The notes under the pieces were generated by a model. That model searched no databases, was not told the DNA's origin, and saw only the letters and a list, made by a program, of their open reading frames with translations. DNA of 64,000 bases from Ruegeria atlantica (lineage in GTDB: Bacteria > Pseudomonadota > Alphaproteobacteria > Rhodobacterales > Rhodobacteraceae), in assembly GCA_013032095.1 (NCBI GenBank), contig WQBJ01000019.1, positions 1 through 64,000 of the forward strand, in the 5' to 3' direction. Position numbers and translations under genes: made by a program. Below, piece by piece: positions 26,171 to 36,300 of this stretch; positions within the stretch are counted from its first letter, which is position 1, and every line of letters begins with the position of its first letter.

Positions 26171-27144
26171 GCCAGTTCTCCGGCGGTTATTCTTTCAACA
26201 TGATGGCAGCGGGCCTTGCCAAACTCCGCGCTATGCGGAGTTGGAGGCAATGATCGGCAAATATCATCAGCATATTTGCATCTAGGGCTGAACAGGCATC
26301 CTTTGGGCCGGTCGAACTGACCAGGCACCACGCCCGGAATGGTGGGCAACATTTTGGACGTTGCTCGCTCTGGCAATGCGCTCAGCAAAGCTGAAGTGTA
26401 AGGATGGCGTGGTGTGCGGAACAAGTCTTTGACCGGCTGTTCCTCGACCTTTTGACCAGCATATTGCACCTGCACGCGCTCGGCGGTTTCGGCGACAACA
26501 CCCATGTCATGGGTGATCAACACTAGACCCATCCCCTGTTCATCGCGCAGCCGGATCAACAGATCCAAAATCTGCGCCTGAATGGTGACATCCAGCGCCG
26601 TCGTCGGCTCATCCGCGATCAGAAGTTTGGGATTGCAGGCGATAGCCATCGCGATCATGACCCGTTGGTTCATTCCGCCTGACATCTGGTGCGGGAAAGT
26701 ATTCAGGCGGCTTTCGGGCGCAGGGATGCCGACCTGATCGAACAGTTCAATCGCGCGTTGGTGGCGGTCTTTACGGTTCAGGCCCAGATGAATGCGCAAG
26801 GCTTCCTTGATCTGAAAGCCGACTGTAAAACAGGGATTCAGCGACGACATTGGTTCCTGAAAGATCATGGCGATGTCCTTGCCGATGATCTTGCGCCGGT
26901 CGCGGGCCGAGATTTTGGTCAGGTCGATGCCTTCGAAACTCAGTTGATCGGCGGTGATCGTGGCGGTCCAGGGCAGCAGGCCCATCAGCGCCAGCATCGA
27001 CACGGATTTGCCTGAGCCGCTTTCACCGACGATGGCCATCAGCTCGCCCTTGTCGACGGACAGATCGACGCCGTCCACAGCGCGGAATTGCCCAGAAGCG
27101 GTGGCGAATTCGACGGTAAGGTTTCGGATGTCCAACAGGCTCAT
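26167..27144 (-). CDS. dppD: Dipeptide/oligopeptide ABC transporter ATPase (DppD-like)
   Basis: A 325-residue ATPase with Walker A GESGSGKS near residue 41, Q-loop [19 protein letters not shown], signature [16 protein letters not shown], Walker [17 protein letters not shown] and H-loop LITHDMGVV. The C-terminal [15 protein letters not shown] segment is the oligopeptide-transporter Cys motif. It pairs with the DppF-like subunit encoded just downstream. Confidence 0.92.
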   Translation of the reverse strand: MSLLDIRNLTVEFATASGQFRAVDGVDLSVDKGELMAIVGESGSGKSVSMLALMGLLPWTATITADQLSFEGIDLTKISARDRRKIIGKDIAMIFQEPMSSLNPCFTVGFQIKEALRIHLGLNRKDRHQRAIELFDQVGIPAPESRLNTFPHQMSGGMNQRVMIAMAIACNPKLLIADEPTTALDVTIQAQILDLLIRLRDEQGMGLVLITHDMGVVAETAERVQVQYAGQKVEEQPVKDLFRTPRHPYTSALLSALPERATSKMLPTIPGVVPGQFDRPKGCLFSPRCKYADDICRSLPPTPHSAEFGKARCHHVERITAGELA

Positions 27145-27148
27145 GTCG

Positions 27149-28051
27149 TCAGCTCCGCTTCAGTTTTGGGTCCAGCGCATCGCGTAGACCGTCGCCCATC
27201 AGATTGATGGCGAGCACCGTGATCAGGATGGCGAGACCAGGGAAGGTCACCACCCACCAGGCGCGCAGGATGAACTCACGCGCTTCGGCCAGCATGGTGC
27301 CCCATTCAGGTGTGGGTGGCTGCGCGCCCATGCCCAGAAATCCTAGGGCCGCAGCGTCCAGAATGGCGGTAGAGAATGACAGCGCCGCCTGCACGATGAT
27401 TGGCGCCAGGCAGTTGGGCAAAACGGTCTTGAACATCAGGCGTGCTTTGCCTGCGCCGGCCACGCGTGCCGAAGTAACGTAGTCCTTCTGCCGTTCCGCC
27501 AGCACTGAGGCGCGGGTCAGGCGTACGTAATGCGGCTGGAAAACGATGGCGATGGCGATCATCGCATTGGTCAGCGACGGGCCAAGGATCGCGACCAGAA
27601 CAAGCGCCAGCAGCAGCGAGGGGAAGGATAGGATGATATCCATCACCCGCATGATCAGAGTGTCGACCCATTTCGGAGCGAACCCGGACAACAGCCCGAT
27701 GATCACACCGCCCGTCACCGCCACACACACCACGACGATGCCGACAAAGAAGGAATAGCGTGATCCCATGATCAACCGCGACAGCATGTCCCGACCCAGC
27801 GGGTCGGTGCCCAGTGGGAAGGCCCAGCTACCACCCTCTTGCCACGCTGGAGGCTGAAGGATGTGATCTCGGAACTGCTCGGTCGGGTCATAGGGGGCCA
27901 GTAGTGGCGCGAAGGCTGCGCAGAACACAAATGCGGAGAAGACCCACAGACCGAACACCGCGCCGCGGTTTTCGCTGAAGTAATACCAGAATTCGCGCAG
28001 GGCGCTGGGGCGGTCTTCGGTTTTGGGTGCGTTTGCAGACAGTTCAGCCAT
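27149..28051 (-). CDS. dppC: Dipeptide ABC transporter permease (DppC-like)
   Basis: The protein starts MAELSANAPKTEDRPSALRE, with GGAGG in the end of dppB as its Shine-Dalgarno and a 1-bp TGATG overlap. It has an N-terminal membrane segment, the LLAPYDPTEQFRDH linker, FPLGTDPLGRDMLSRLIMGS, and the EAA loop VAGAGKARLMFKTVLPN. Five to six membrane segments are visible. Longer upstream reading is overlap with dppB. It forms half of the importer channel. Confidence 0.9.
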   Translation of the reverse strand: MAELSANAPKTEDRPSALREFWYYFSENRGAVFGLWVFSAFVFCAAFAPLLAPYDPTEQFRDHILQPPAWQEGGSWAFPLGTDPLGRDMLSRLIMGSRYSFFVGIVVVCVAVTGGVIIGLLSGFAPKWVDTLIMRVMDIILSFPSLLLALVLVAILGPSLTNAMIAIAIVFQPHYVRLTRASVLAERQKDYVTSARVAGAGKARLMFKTVLPNCLAPIIVQAALSFSTAILDAAALGFLGMGAQPPTPEWGTMLAEAREFILRAWWVVTFPGLAILITVLAINLMGDGLRDALDPKLKRS

Positions 28052-29058
28052 CACCGCCTCCGGATTTTGGGGTTGATGATGCCGTAAAGGACATCGACCA
28101 GCAGGTTCACCAGCATAACGATCACGGCGATCATCAGCAGACCGCCCTGCACCACCGGGTAGTCGCGGCGGAAGATGCTGTCGACCATCCACTTGCCGAT
28201 ACCCGGCCAGCTGAAGATCGTCTCGGTCAAGATCGCACCTGCCAGCAGAGTCCCGACAGATAGGCCAATCACCGTAATGACAGGGATCAAGGCATTACGC
28301 AGCGCGTGCAGCCCGTTGATCCGTGCCGGCGCGAGGCCTTTGGCGCGGGCGGTGCGGATGTAATCCTCGCCCAGCACTTCGAGCATCGCCGAGCGTGTCT
28401 GACGCGCAATCACCGCCAACGGGATGGTGCCCAGAACGATTGTCGGCAGGATCAGGTGGCGCACGGCCGATCCGAACGCCCCCGCCTGCCCCGACAACAA
28501 ACTGTCGATCAGCATAAAGCCAGTGACGCTAGGGAAATAATATAGCAGGTCAATCCGGCCAGAGACCGGCGTCCAGCCCAGATTGCCCGAGAACACGATA
28601 ATCAGTAGCAACGCCCACCAGAAAATCGGCATCGAATACCCAACCAGTGCCGAGGACATTAGCGCCCGGTCGAAGAACTTGCCTCGATTCACCGCTGCGA
28701 TGACACCAGCGGGTAGCCCAAGGGCCACGGCGAAGATCATCGCGCAGAGGGACAACTCCAACGTAGCAGGGAACAGAGCAAAGAACTCGTCCCAAACCGG
28801 TTTCTTGGTGACAAAGCTCTCGCCCAGATCGCCATGCATAACGCCGACCAGATAGTCCCAATATTGCTGCAAAACCGGTTTGTCGAAGCCCAGCTTTTCG
28901 ACCATCTCCTGATAGCGTTCTTCGGTCATGCCGCGTTCACCAGCCATGACGATGATGGGATCACCCGGCAGCACCCGGATGAACATGAAGGAAATCAGCG
29001 TCACGCCCAGAAAGGTCGGGACGAACATGCCCAGGCGGGAGAGTAAATAGCCAAACAT
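28051..29058 (-). CDS. dppB: Dipeptide ABC transporter permease (DppB-like)
   Basis: A 335-residue permease beginning MFGYLLSRLGMFVPTFLGVT. It shows VLPGDPIIVMAGERGMTEE, FGDLGESF-type VMHGDLGESFVTKKPV, and the EAA loop RAKGLAPARINGLHALRNAL, ending in FSWPGIGKWMVDSIFRRDYP. These are hallmark DppB blocks. Its ATG overlaps the stop of the peptidase gene by one base. Confidence 0.92.
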   Translation of the reverse strand: MFGYLLSRLGMFVPTFLGVTLISFMFIRVLPGDPIIVMAGERGMTEERYQEMVEKLGFDKPVLQQYWDYLVGVMHGDLGESFVTKKPVWDEFFALFPATLELSLCAMIFAVALGLPAGVIAAVNRGKFFDRALMSSALVGYSMPIFWWALLLIIVFSGNLGWTPVSGRIDLLYYFPSVTGFMLIDSLLSGQAGAFGSAVRHLILPTIVLGTIPLAVIARQTRSAMLEVLGEDYIRTARAKGLAPARINGLHALRNALIPVITVIGLSVGTLLAGAILTETIFSWPGIGKWMVDSIFRRDYPVVQGGLLMIAVIVMLVNLLVDVLYGIINPKIRRR

Positions 29059-30152
29059 CAGCGACCTATGATTGTAAGATCTTTGGGAAAGCTGGTCAGC
29101 GACCGGCAGCCATCCTCGGTAACAAGCACGTCATCTTCTATGCGAACGCCGAAATTGTCCAGTTCATAAAGGCCCGGCTCATTGGTCCAGACCATACCCG
29201 CGCCGATGATCTGGTCATTCCCGCGCATGATATAGGGCGCCTCATGCACGTCACGTCCCAGCCCATGACCGGTCTTGGTGCGGATGCGGTCGGCATAGGG
29301 CGAGGCCTCGAGAACGCTGATCACCGCGTCGTCGATATCGTGTGCGGTGACTCCGGGGCGACAGGCCTCGAACCCGGCGAGGTTGGCGCGCAGAACGGTG
29401 TCGTAGACGTCCCTGCCCTCGTCCGAGACTTCTTCGACAAAGAAAGTGCGGGTGATATCGGCGGCGAAGCCGTGCTTACGAGCACCGAAATCGAACAGAA
29501 GCGCGTCGCCTGCCTGAATCCGGTAATCCGACCGCGCCTTGCCATGAGGGCGTGCCGAGTTATCCCCCGCCGCCACAATGGGTGCAAACGCCAGCGAGTC
29601 CGCGCCTTCGGCGAACAGCGCCTGGATCAACGCCTGCTCAATCTGTGTCTCAGTTTGACCGACGCGTACATCTTCGATCACACGCTCCAGCGCGCGTTCC
29701 GAGATATCAATCGCCGCCTGCATCGCCGTGATGTCGTCCTCGGTCTTGATAATGCGCAGACCGGAAATTTCTCGCTCACCGTCCACGATCTGCAGATTAG
29801 GCATTGCACGGGTCAATGCTTTGGAGACGAAGACCCGCATTACCTGCCCTTCGACAGCAAGTGAGCGCAGAGACATGTGCTCGGCCAGAGCAGCGAAGGC
29901 ATCATCATAACCAGTCTGATCGCGCCAGTCGAAAACGGCGCCTTCAAAACCGACCAGTTCCCACGACCCCAGTTCTAGGTTCGGCACAACCGCAGCCGGA
30001 GAGCCTTCGGCCGGGATTACGACCACAAAGGGACGCTCGTGGCTCATGAAGGGTTTTCCCAAAGCGCGGGTGAAATTCGGACCGGGCACAAGCGCCACGG
30101 CATCCACTGACATGTCCTTTGCCAGTTTACGGTACTCGGACAAATCCGGCAT
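29058..30152 (-). CDS. M24 family Xaa-Pro peptidase
   Basis: A 364-residue protein with a creatinase-like N-terminal domain and a pita-bread M24 domain. Metal ligands are visible as Asp in LLFDFGARKHGF, Asp in AADITRTFFVE, His in GHGLGRDVHEAP, Glu in TNEPGLYE and Glu in VRIEDDVLV. It would cleave X-Pro dipeptides or prolyl peptides brought in by the transporter encoded around it, in the cytoplasm. A terminator-like hairpin separates it from the binding-protein gene, so it is probably expressed at a lower level. Confidence 0.87.
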   Translation of the reverse strand: MPDLSEYRKLAKDMSVDAVALVPGPNFTRALGKPFMSHERPFVVVIPAEGSPAAVVPNLELGSWELVGFEGAVFDWRDQTGYDDAFAALAEHMSLRSLAVEGQVMRVFVSKALTRAMPNLQIVDGEREISGLRIIKTEDDITAMQAAIDISERALERVIEDVRVGQTETQIEQALIQALFAEGADSLAFAPIVAAGDNSARPHGKARSDYRIQAGDALLFDFGARKHGFAADITRTFFVEEVSDEGRDVYDTVLRANLAGFEACRPGVTAHDIDDAVISVLEASPYADRIRTKTGHGLGRDVHEAPYIMRGNDQIIGAGMVWTNEPGLYELDNFGVRIEDDVLVTEDGCRSLTSFPKDLTIIGR

Positions 30153-30167
30153 TGACGCCGACCTCCC

Positions 30168-30202
30168 AAAAAGAAAACCGGAGCCGCCAATGGCGGCTCC
30201 GG
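30168..30202 (-). terminator. Intra-operon terminator/attenuator after the binding-protein gene
   Basis: On the minus strand CCGGAGCCGCC and GGCGGCTCCGG form an 11-bp perfect stem with a 3-nt loop, followed by TTTTCTTTTT. Its place between the substrate-binding protein and the rest of the operon is typical for making the binding protein in excess. Confidence 0.9.
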
Positions 30203-30217
30203 TCAGTGAGTGGTGAT

Positions 30218-31801
30218 TTACTCGACGCTTACGCCATAGAAAATGTGGCCGCCCAGCGGGTGGACCTTGTAGCCCTGCACCTCATTACGCATCGGCATGA
30301 AGACAACCGAATGTGCGATGGTCGCCCACGGTGCCTGCTCTTTGAAGATCACCTGCGCGTCTTCATACAGCTTGGTGCGCTCTGCCTGATCAGTGGTTTG
30401 CTTGGCCTGCAGGATCAGATCTTCGAACGGCTGGTGGCACCACTGCGCGCGGTTCGAAGCTTCGCGACCGTCACAGCCCAGCAGCACGGCCAGGAAGTTG
30501 TCAGGATCGCCGTTGTCACCAGTCCAGCCCAACAGAACTGCGCCGTCCCGGTTCAGTTCTTTCGAGCGCGACAGGTACTCGCCCCATTCATACGAGACAA
30601 TCTCGACACCCACACCGATCTTGTCGAAATCCGCCTGGATCAGCTCGGCCATGCGGCGGGCGTTCGGGTTGTAGGGACGCTGTACCGGCATTGCCCAGAT
30701 CTTCATCGAAAGGTCGGAAACACCTTCGGCTTCCAGCATCGCCTTTGCCGCTTCGGGATCATAGGCGTCGTCGGTGATGGCGTCATTATAGCCCCACATG
30801 GTCGGCGGGATCGGGTTCTTGGCAACCTGGCCTGAGCCCTGGAACACCACGTCGATGATCGCATTCTTGTCGATCGCCATGTTCAGCGCCTTGCGGACGT
30901 TCGGATTGTCGAACGGCTCCATCGTGGTGTTGTATGCCAGATAGCCGACGTTCAGGCCTTCCTGCTCCATCATGTTGATGTCAGCGTCATCCTTCATCGC
31001 CTGAATGTCAGCTGGGTTCGGATAAGGCATGATGTGGCATTCACCGGCCTTCAGCTTTTGATAGCGAACCGACGCATCCGGAGTGATCGCAAAGATCAGG
31101 TTTTCCACAGCTGCCGGGTCTTTCCAGTAATCGGCGTTCTGGGCATAGCGGATCACCGCATCCTTTTGATAGGCCACAAACGAGAACGGACCGGTGCCGA
31201 TAGGCGCGGTGTTCAGTTTCTCAGGTGTGCCCGCTTCCATCATCGCATCCGCGTATTCGGCGGACATAATCGACGCGAAATCCATCGCCATGTTGGCTAC
31301 AAACGGAGCTTCAGGCTTGGTCAGAGTGAACTTCACCGTGTAGTCGTCGATCTTCTCGATCGACTCGACCAGTTCCGGCATGCCCATGCCCTTGAAGTAT
31401 TCCCAGGTACCGCCCGACACTTGGTTGTATGGGTGACCTTCGTCCTTCTGGCGCATGAACGAGAAGATCACGTCATCTGCGTTGAAGTCGCGGGTCGGGG
31501 TGAATTCGTCGTTGGAATGAAATTTCACACCCTGACGCAGTTTGAACGTGTACTCCAGACCGTCATCGCTGGCCTCGACGCTCTCAGCCAGACCAGGAAT
31601 GACGTTGGTCGTTCCGGTTTCGAATTCGAGCAGACGGTTGTAGATCGGGTGCGAGGACGCATCAAAAGTTGTCCCGGCGGTAAACAGCGCCGGATCGAAC
31701 CCTTCGGGCGAACCTTCAGAGCAATACACCAACGTATTTGCCTGTGCCGCGGCGGCCGACAAGGCAATCGCAGCGGTTGCGGCCATCAATTTCAGTTTCA
31801 T
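30218..31801 (-). CDS. dppA: Dipeptide ABC transporter substrate-binding protein (DppA-like)
   Basis: A 527-residue periplasmic solute-binding protein of family 5. It has a 21-residue signal peptide (MKLKLMAATAAIALSAAAAQA). Blocks include LVYCSEGSPEGFDPALFTAG, IYNRLLEFETGTTNVIPGLA, AVVGL-equivalent SVEASDDGLEYTFKLRQGVK, FALTKPEAPF-like KFTLTKPEAPFVANMAMDFA, and NVRKALNMAIDKNAIIDVV. These match DppA more closely than OppA. It is the first gene of the operon, directly behind the promoter with the 19-bp operator. Confidence 0.92.
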   Translation of the reverse strand: MKLKLMAATAAIALSAAAAQANTLVYCSEGSPEGFDPALFTAGTTFDASSHPIYNRLLEFETGTTNVIPGLAESVEASDDGLEYTFKLRQGVKFHSNDEFTPTRDFNADDVIFSFMRQKDEGHPYNQVSGGTWEYFKGMGMPELVESIEKIDDYTVKFTLTKPEAPFVANMAMDFASIMSAEYADAMMEAGTPEKLNTAPIGTGPFSFVAYQKDAVIRYAQNADYWKDPAAVENLIFAITPDASVRYQKLKAGECHIMPYPNPADIQAMKDDADINMMEQEGLNVGYLAYNTTMEPFDNPNVRKALNMAIDKNAIIDVVFQGSGQVAKNPIPPTMWGYNDAITDDAYDPEAAKAMLEAEGVSDLSMKIWAMPVQRPYNPNARRMAELIQADFDKIGVGVEIVSYEWGEYLSRSKELNRDGAVLLGWTGDNGDPDNFLAVLLGCDGREASNRAQWCHQPFEDLILQAKQTTDQAERTKLYEDAQVIFKEQAPWATIAHSVVFMPMRNEVQGYKVHPLGGHIFYGVSVE

Positions 31802-31900
31802 GTGGGTCTCCCAGAAATGTTTTTAGTTAGACATTCGCGGTGCTCTTTTTTGGCCAGAGCTTTCTTTGACGACTCGTGTCATCGCGAGATCTCTGCCCAA

Positions 31901-31929
31901 TGTATCCAAAATACAAAATCCATTGTCAA
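31901..31929 (-). promoter_or_regulatory. Promoter with 19-bp operator upstream of dppA
   Basis: On the minus strand TTGACA (complement of 31924-31929) is followed by a 17-nt spacer and GATACA (complement of 31901-31906). The operator TGTATCCAAAATACAAAAT spans 31901-31919 and covers the -10 box and most of the spacer. It is identical to the site at 24490-24508. Repressor binding would block RNA polymerase directly. The 5' leader to dppA is about 95 nt. Confidence 0.75.
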
Positions 31930-32077
31930 CTGACTTAGGCTGACCTTCTCAAGTCACGGCAAACGGATCGGATACACCCGTAAGTTCGGCGTTTTGCAGC
32001 ATATCGGCAAGGGGAAATGGTAGCGATCATTGCCCGGCCCAGAATCTATAGCCGGGTCGCACACATCCAATTTGGAA

Positions 32078-32998
32078 TCACACCACAAATGTCGGCGTCA
32101 CGCCTATGGGCGGTTTTTCGTTGATATAGGCACCGATACGGTCCAACAACGGCCTCCGGGGACAGTTGGGCCGGGTCGCCGCGCCCAGATCGCGCAGGTG
32201 GCCGGGAGCGTCAAAAGGCACAAAACATAATGGCCAGTTATCGCGCTTGAATTGCTCGGCCGCCAACGCCGAAACGATGGTGCAGTCGTCCGAATGACAG
32301 ATATGACGGCAGATCGTTTCAAAACGTAATGCACTGAGGTCGAACCGTTTGCTTACCCGATGCGCACGATCAGCCTTGGGCAGCCGGTCTTCCAGATCGT
32401 AGCCAAAGCTGTGGGGCAATCGGATGAAGTCATGCACGGGCACATCTTCGGGCGCGATCGAGGGCAGCGTGCACAACGGGTGTCCCTCACGAACTGCCAG
32501 ATACAGGGGTTCTGCCCAGATCGAAGTGAAGTCCAACGCAGCGCTGGTATTGATCTTTGCAACCAGCGCCAGATCCAGCCTATGATCCTCGACCATCCTA
32601 AGCATGTTCAGCGGCAGATCCTCGACCATTGTCACGCGCATAGTCGGAAACAGCGTGCTGAACAGTTCAGAGAAATATTGTGTCAGATAGGGAGCCAGCG
32701 TCGGCGTCATTCCCACATTGAACGGCACCGCCTCGGGGTCGCGGAATTGGGTCGCGGTGTCCCGGATGTTCTGGGCGTCACCGAGTATGCGCTCGGCGAT
32801 TCCAATTACACGCTCACCACAGAGTGTCGGGCGCACCTCATTTGAGAGGCGCAGGAATAGTTCGGCACCCAGTTCTTGCTCCAGTTTTTTGACCTGATTG
32901 GACAATGCAGGCTGCGACACGTTGCAGGCCACCGCCGCCTGACTGAACTGGCCATGTTTGGCAATGGCGAGGACATATTCTAAATCTCTAAAATTCAT
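32078..32998 (-). CDS. LysR-family transcriptional regulator
   Basis: A 306-residue LysR regulator. The N-terminal helix-turn-helix reads MNFRDLEYVLAIAKHGQFSQ followed by AAVACNVSQPALSNQVKKLE, and the periplasmic-binding-like effector domain begins near residue 90. It resembles the OxyR/hydrogen-peroxide-inducible branch in its N-terminus, but the effector is unknown. It is divergent from the RTX gene across 335 bp and could regulate it; there is no direct evidence. The C-terminus ends IGVTPTFVV, normal in length. Confidence 0.85.
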   Translation of the reverse strand: MNFRDLEYVLAIAKHGQFSQAAVACNVSQPALSNQVKKLEQELGAELFLRLSNEVRPTLCGERVIGIAERILGDAQNIRDTATQFRDPEAVPFNVGMTPTLAPYLTQYFSELFSTLFPTMRVTMVEDLPLNMLRMVEDHRLDLALVAKINTSAALDFTSIWAEPLYLAVREGHPLCTLPSIAPEDVPVHDFIRLPHSFGYDLEDRLPKADRAHRVSKRFDLSALRFETICRHICHSDDCTIVSALAAEQFKRDNWPLCFVPFDAPGHLRDLGAATRPNCPRRPLLDRIGAYINEKPPIGVTPTFVV

Positions 32999-33333
32999 CG
33001 TCGGGTGTAGCTGCGCCTTTTAGTGCTTCAGGAATACCTCTGATCTAGCTCAACACCCCCGTCGCCGCAGGAAATCGCATTCACTATCACTAACAAAATC
33101 GTCAAACCGCAAAACCGAATAGGTTTGGATAAAGGGGTGCATCAACGTAACCCATTGTTTTATCAAAATACTACTATGTCAGGCATCACGCAAACCGTGA
33201 CTATTTGCTTTGGTTATACCCCCAATTCGAAGGATGAATTTTAGCGGATCGACGGTGGTGGCTACCCCTTTGCTATGTGGAACGCCCAGACCAGTGGCGC
33301 GCCGCATAACAAAAACCCATGATGGAGTCCCCC
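32999..33333. other. Intergenic region between LysR and RTX genes
   Basis: These 335 bp hold no convincing gene. The middle (about 33075-33215) is clearly AT-richer than the flanks and probably contains the promoters of both divergent genes. I could not settle on specific -35/-10 pairs. A LysR-type T-N11-A site would be expected here but none stands out. Confidence 0.5.
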
Positions 33334-36300
33334 ATGCTGTCCCAATTTATGGAAAGCCTACGCGCACGTCTTTTGACCACATCCACGCTGGCGCAAGAGA
33401 CAAGCCGCGATGGCCAAACCCTTATCAACAACTTCTTCCAAAGCACCGTGGTCGATGACACCCCGGCTTTTGTTCTGGCCAACGATTTTTCGCGCCTGTT
33501 GAACTTTGGCGAAATCATTACCAACAACGCAGTCGCGGCTGTTCTGGCACAAGGTCAGGACGTTGACGTCTTTAATTTCCGCACGGGCCGGATCGAGGCC
33601 AATAATGGCCCCGATGCATTGGCCACCGGTGTTCAGGTCACTGGCAGCGCCGCCATCCGCAACTTTGGCGAGATCGCGGGTGAGTTTAACGGCGTGCAAT
33701 TTGCAGGTGCGGGCAGTTCAGGTTCTCTGGATAACTTTAGCGGCGGCGTCATCAGCTCGGACAGCCGCGCGGTTGATATTCAGGGTGAAGGCATTGATGT
33801 CCGCAACTTCGGCGACATCATCGGCACCGGCGATCAGCGCAACGGCACGATCTACACCAACAGCACCGCCGAGAACGTTTCGATCTCGAACTTCGCGGGC
33901 GGTACGATTGATGCTGGCGCAGGCAACCAGGGAGCCGGTATCTCGCTTCAGATCGGTAACGAGATTGGCGACCGTGTCGAAACCGATCTGTTCAACGGCT
34001 TTGGCGGCACCATTCAGGGACGCGGTCAGGCGGCCTCGAACACGTCGCTGGCGGGTGACGGTATCCGCATTGATGATGGCGCCGAAGGTACCATCCTTGA
34101 GACCGAAATCATCAACAGCGGCCTGATCTCGACCGAGAGCAATCAGGGCACTGCCGCCGGCATCCGCATCGCAGATGGCGCAAACACTGAAGGCGAGATT
34201 CTCAACACCTCGACTGGTGTGATCGAAGGCCCGCGCAATGGTCTGTATATCGGCAACGGCGAACATGATCTGGACGTGCTGAACTTTGGCACCATCCAGT
34301 CGGACAGCCGTGCGGTGAATATTGATGGCTCCGGCGTTGACCTTATCAACGGCGGTGACATTCTGGGCACCGGCAATCAACGCAACGGGACAGTCTATAC
34401 CGACGACACCGCATCCGATTTCTCGATCAGCAACCTGGCAACCGGCACCATCGACGCAGGCGAGCACAATAACGGCGCGGGTATTTCGCTGTCGCTGGCC
34501 GAGAACGGCAACCGCGATGTCCAGATCGAAAATGCCGGTACCATCGCAGGTCGCGGCAACGCGGGTGCGGCTCTGGGAACCGCAGGTGACGGTATCCGTC
34601 TGGAAGGCGCGCGCCTCGAAGGCGGCGGTTTTGTTTCCGCCCTTTTCACAGGCACCATCACCAACAGCGGTACAATCTCCTCGGAAGGCGCAAACGGTAC
34701 TGTCGGTGCGTTCCGTGCGGTGAACAATGTCAACTTCCTGGGCCAGCTGGTCAACGAAGAAACCGGCGTGTTCGAAGGTGGTCAGAACGGGGTGTACTTC
34801 GGCACCGGCGATCACTCGGGCGGTTCGTTTGTGAACCGTGGGATTGTCACTTCGGACAGTCGCGCACTGAATATCGACGGCGTTGGTTTGGAAGTCGTTA
34901 ACGAAGGTGAAATTTCGGGTACTGGCGACCAGCGCAACGGCACCGTCTATGCCGATGGCACCGCCGACAACTACACCTTCACAAACACCGGTCTGGTGGA
35001 TGCAGGCGAAGGCAACAACGGCTCGGCCGTTTCTCTGCAAACCGGTGACATCTCGGGGGATGTAGTTTCAGCGGCAATCCTGAACGAAGGCACGCTGCAA
35101 GGTCGCGGTGACGCCGTCGAAGGCAATCAAGTCGGTGACGGCCTGCGTCTGTTCACCAGCCAGGATGATGCCTCTTTCGCCGGAGTTGTTGTCAACGAAG
35201 GCCTTATTGCAGGATCCGATGACTCGGACGCGGCAGCGGGCATTCGTGTCGACGGTGGTTTGAACCTTGTCGGCGCAATCCTGAACGAAGGTGAAATCCG
35301 CGGCACGGTCAATGCGATTGACGCCTCGGATGCAGCTGGCGTCACCATCGTCAACGACGACGAAGGCGTGATCAACGGTAACGTGTTGCTGAGCGACGGC
35401 GATGACATCTTTGTCGATCTGGGTACTACAAACGGCGATATCGTCGGCGGCGCAGGGGACGACGTTCTAATCGCAGGCGATGGCGACAATGTTCTGACCG
35501 GTGGTCTGGGCAATGACTTCATTGAAGGTGGCGAAGGCTTCGACACTGCCGATTTCTCGGATCTGGATGTCGCGGTCGAAGTCTCGCTGGATGCCAATGG
35601 CAACGGGACCGCTACACGCGACACGGGCTTCAACGTCTCAATCGTTGACGCAGTTGTTGTGGATCCAGATCAGTTCGGTTCTGATATCCCGGACCCCCGA
35701 TGGTTTGTTGAAGAGGCGGTTCAGGGCAACCTGTACTACAACATCCACACTTCGGACTTCCCGGCCGGTGAAATCCGCGGACAACTGCTCGTCGATAGCG
35801 ACGTAACCCAGAACGGCATCCGCACCATTACCCTCAGCGGAAGTCTGGACGCGGCGCAGGAGCCGGGACCAATCTCAGACAGCGAAGCAACCGGTGAGGC
35901 GACAGTCGTTATCACTCGGAACCTGAGCACGCGTGAGGTCACATATTCCAGCGAGCTGAGCGTTGTGGGCCTGAACGAGGCTGACCTTCTCACCCCGATC
36001 CCGGGTGTTGTATCGGCCATCCACCTGCACAATGCACCTGCGGGCATCAACGGCCCGGTCGTGTTGGACACGCTGGTAGATGCAGGTGCCACGCTGGACG
36101 TAGATGCCGTTGGCGGCACCGGTGTCATCGGTCAAGACGTGATCGAGAACCAGATCGAAACCGACATTCTGCAGTCGATCGAACGGGTCGTCGGTTCTGA
36201 CGGCGCGGACACCATCGACCTGTCGGGTTTTGACGGCGTCACCATTGATCTGGATCTGAGCACCCCTGCCCCGAACCCGGCAGGCAATGGCGACGAAGGT

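Noticed and set aside
28052-28192. Upstream extension of the DppC-like frame
   Set aside because: It lies inside dppB in another frame; ATG 28051 has GGAGG and the usual 1-bp overlap.
33718-35040. 440-codon open frame on the minus strand inside the RTX gene
   Set aside because: It mirrors the repetitive, GC-rich coding strand of the RTX gene, has no recognisable domain or ribosome site, and lies wholly inside a well-supported gene.
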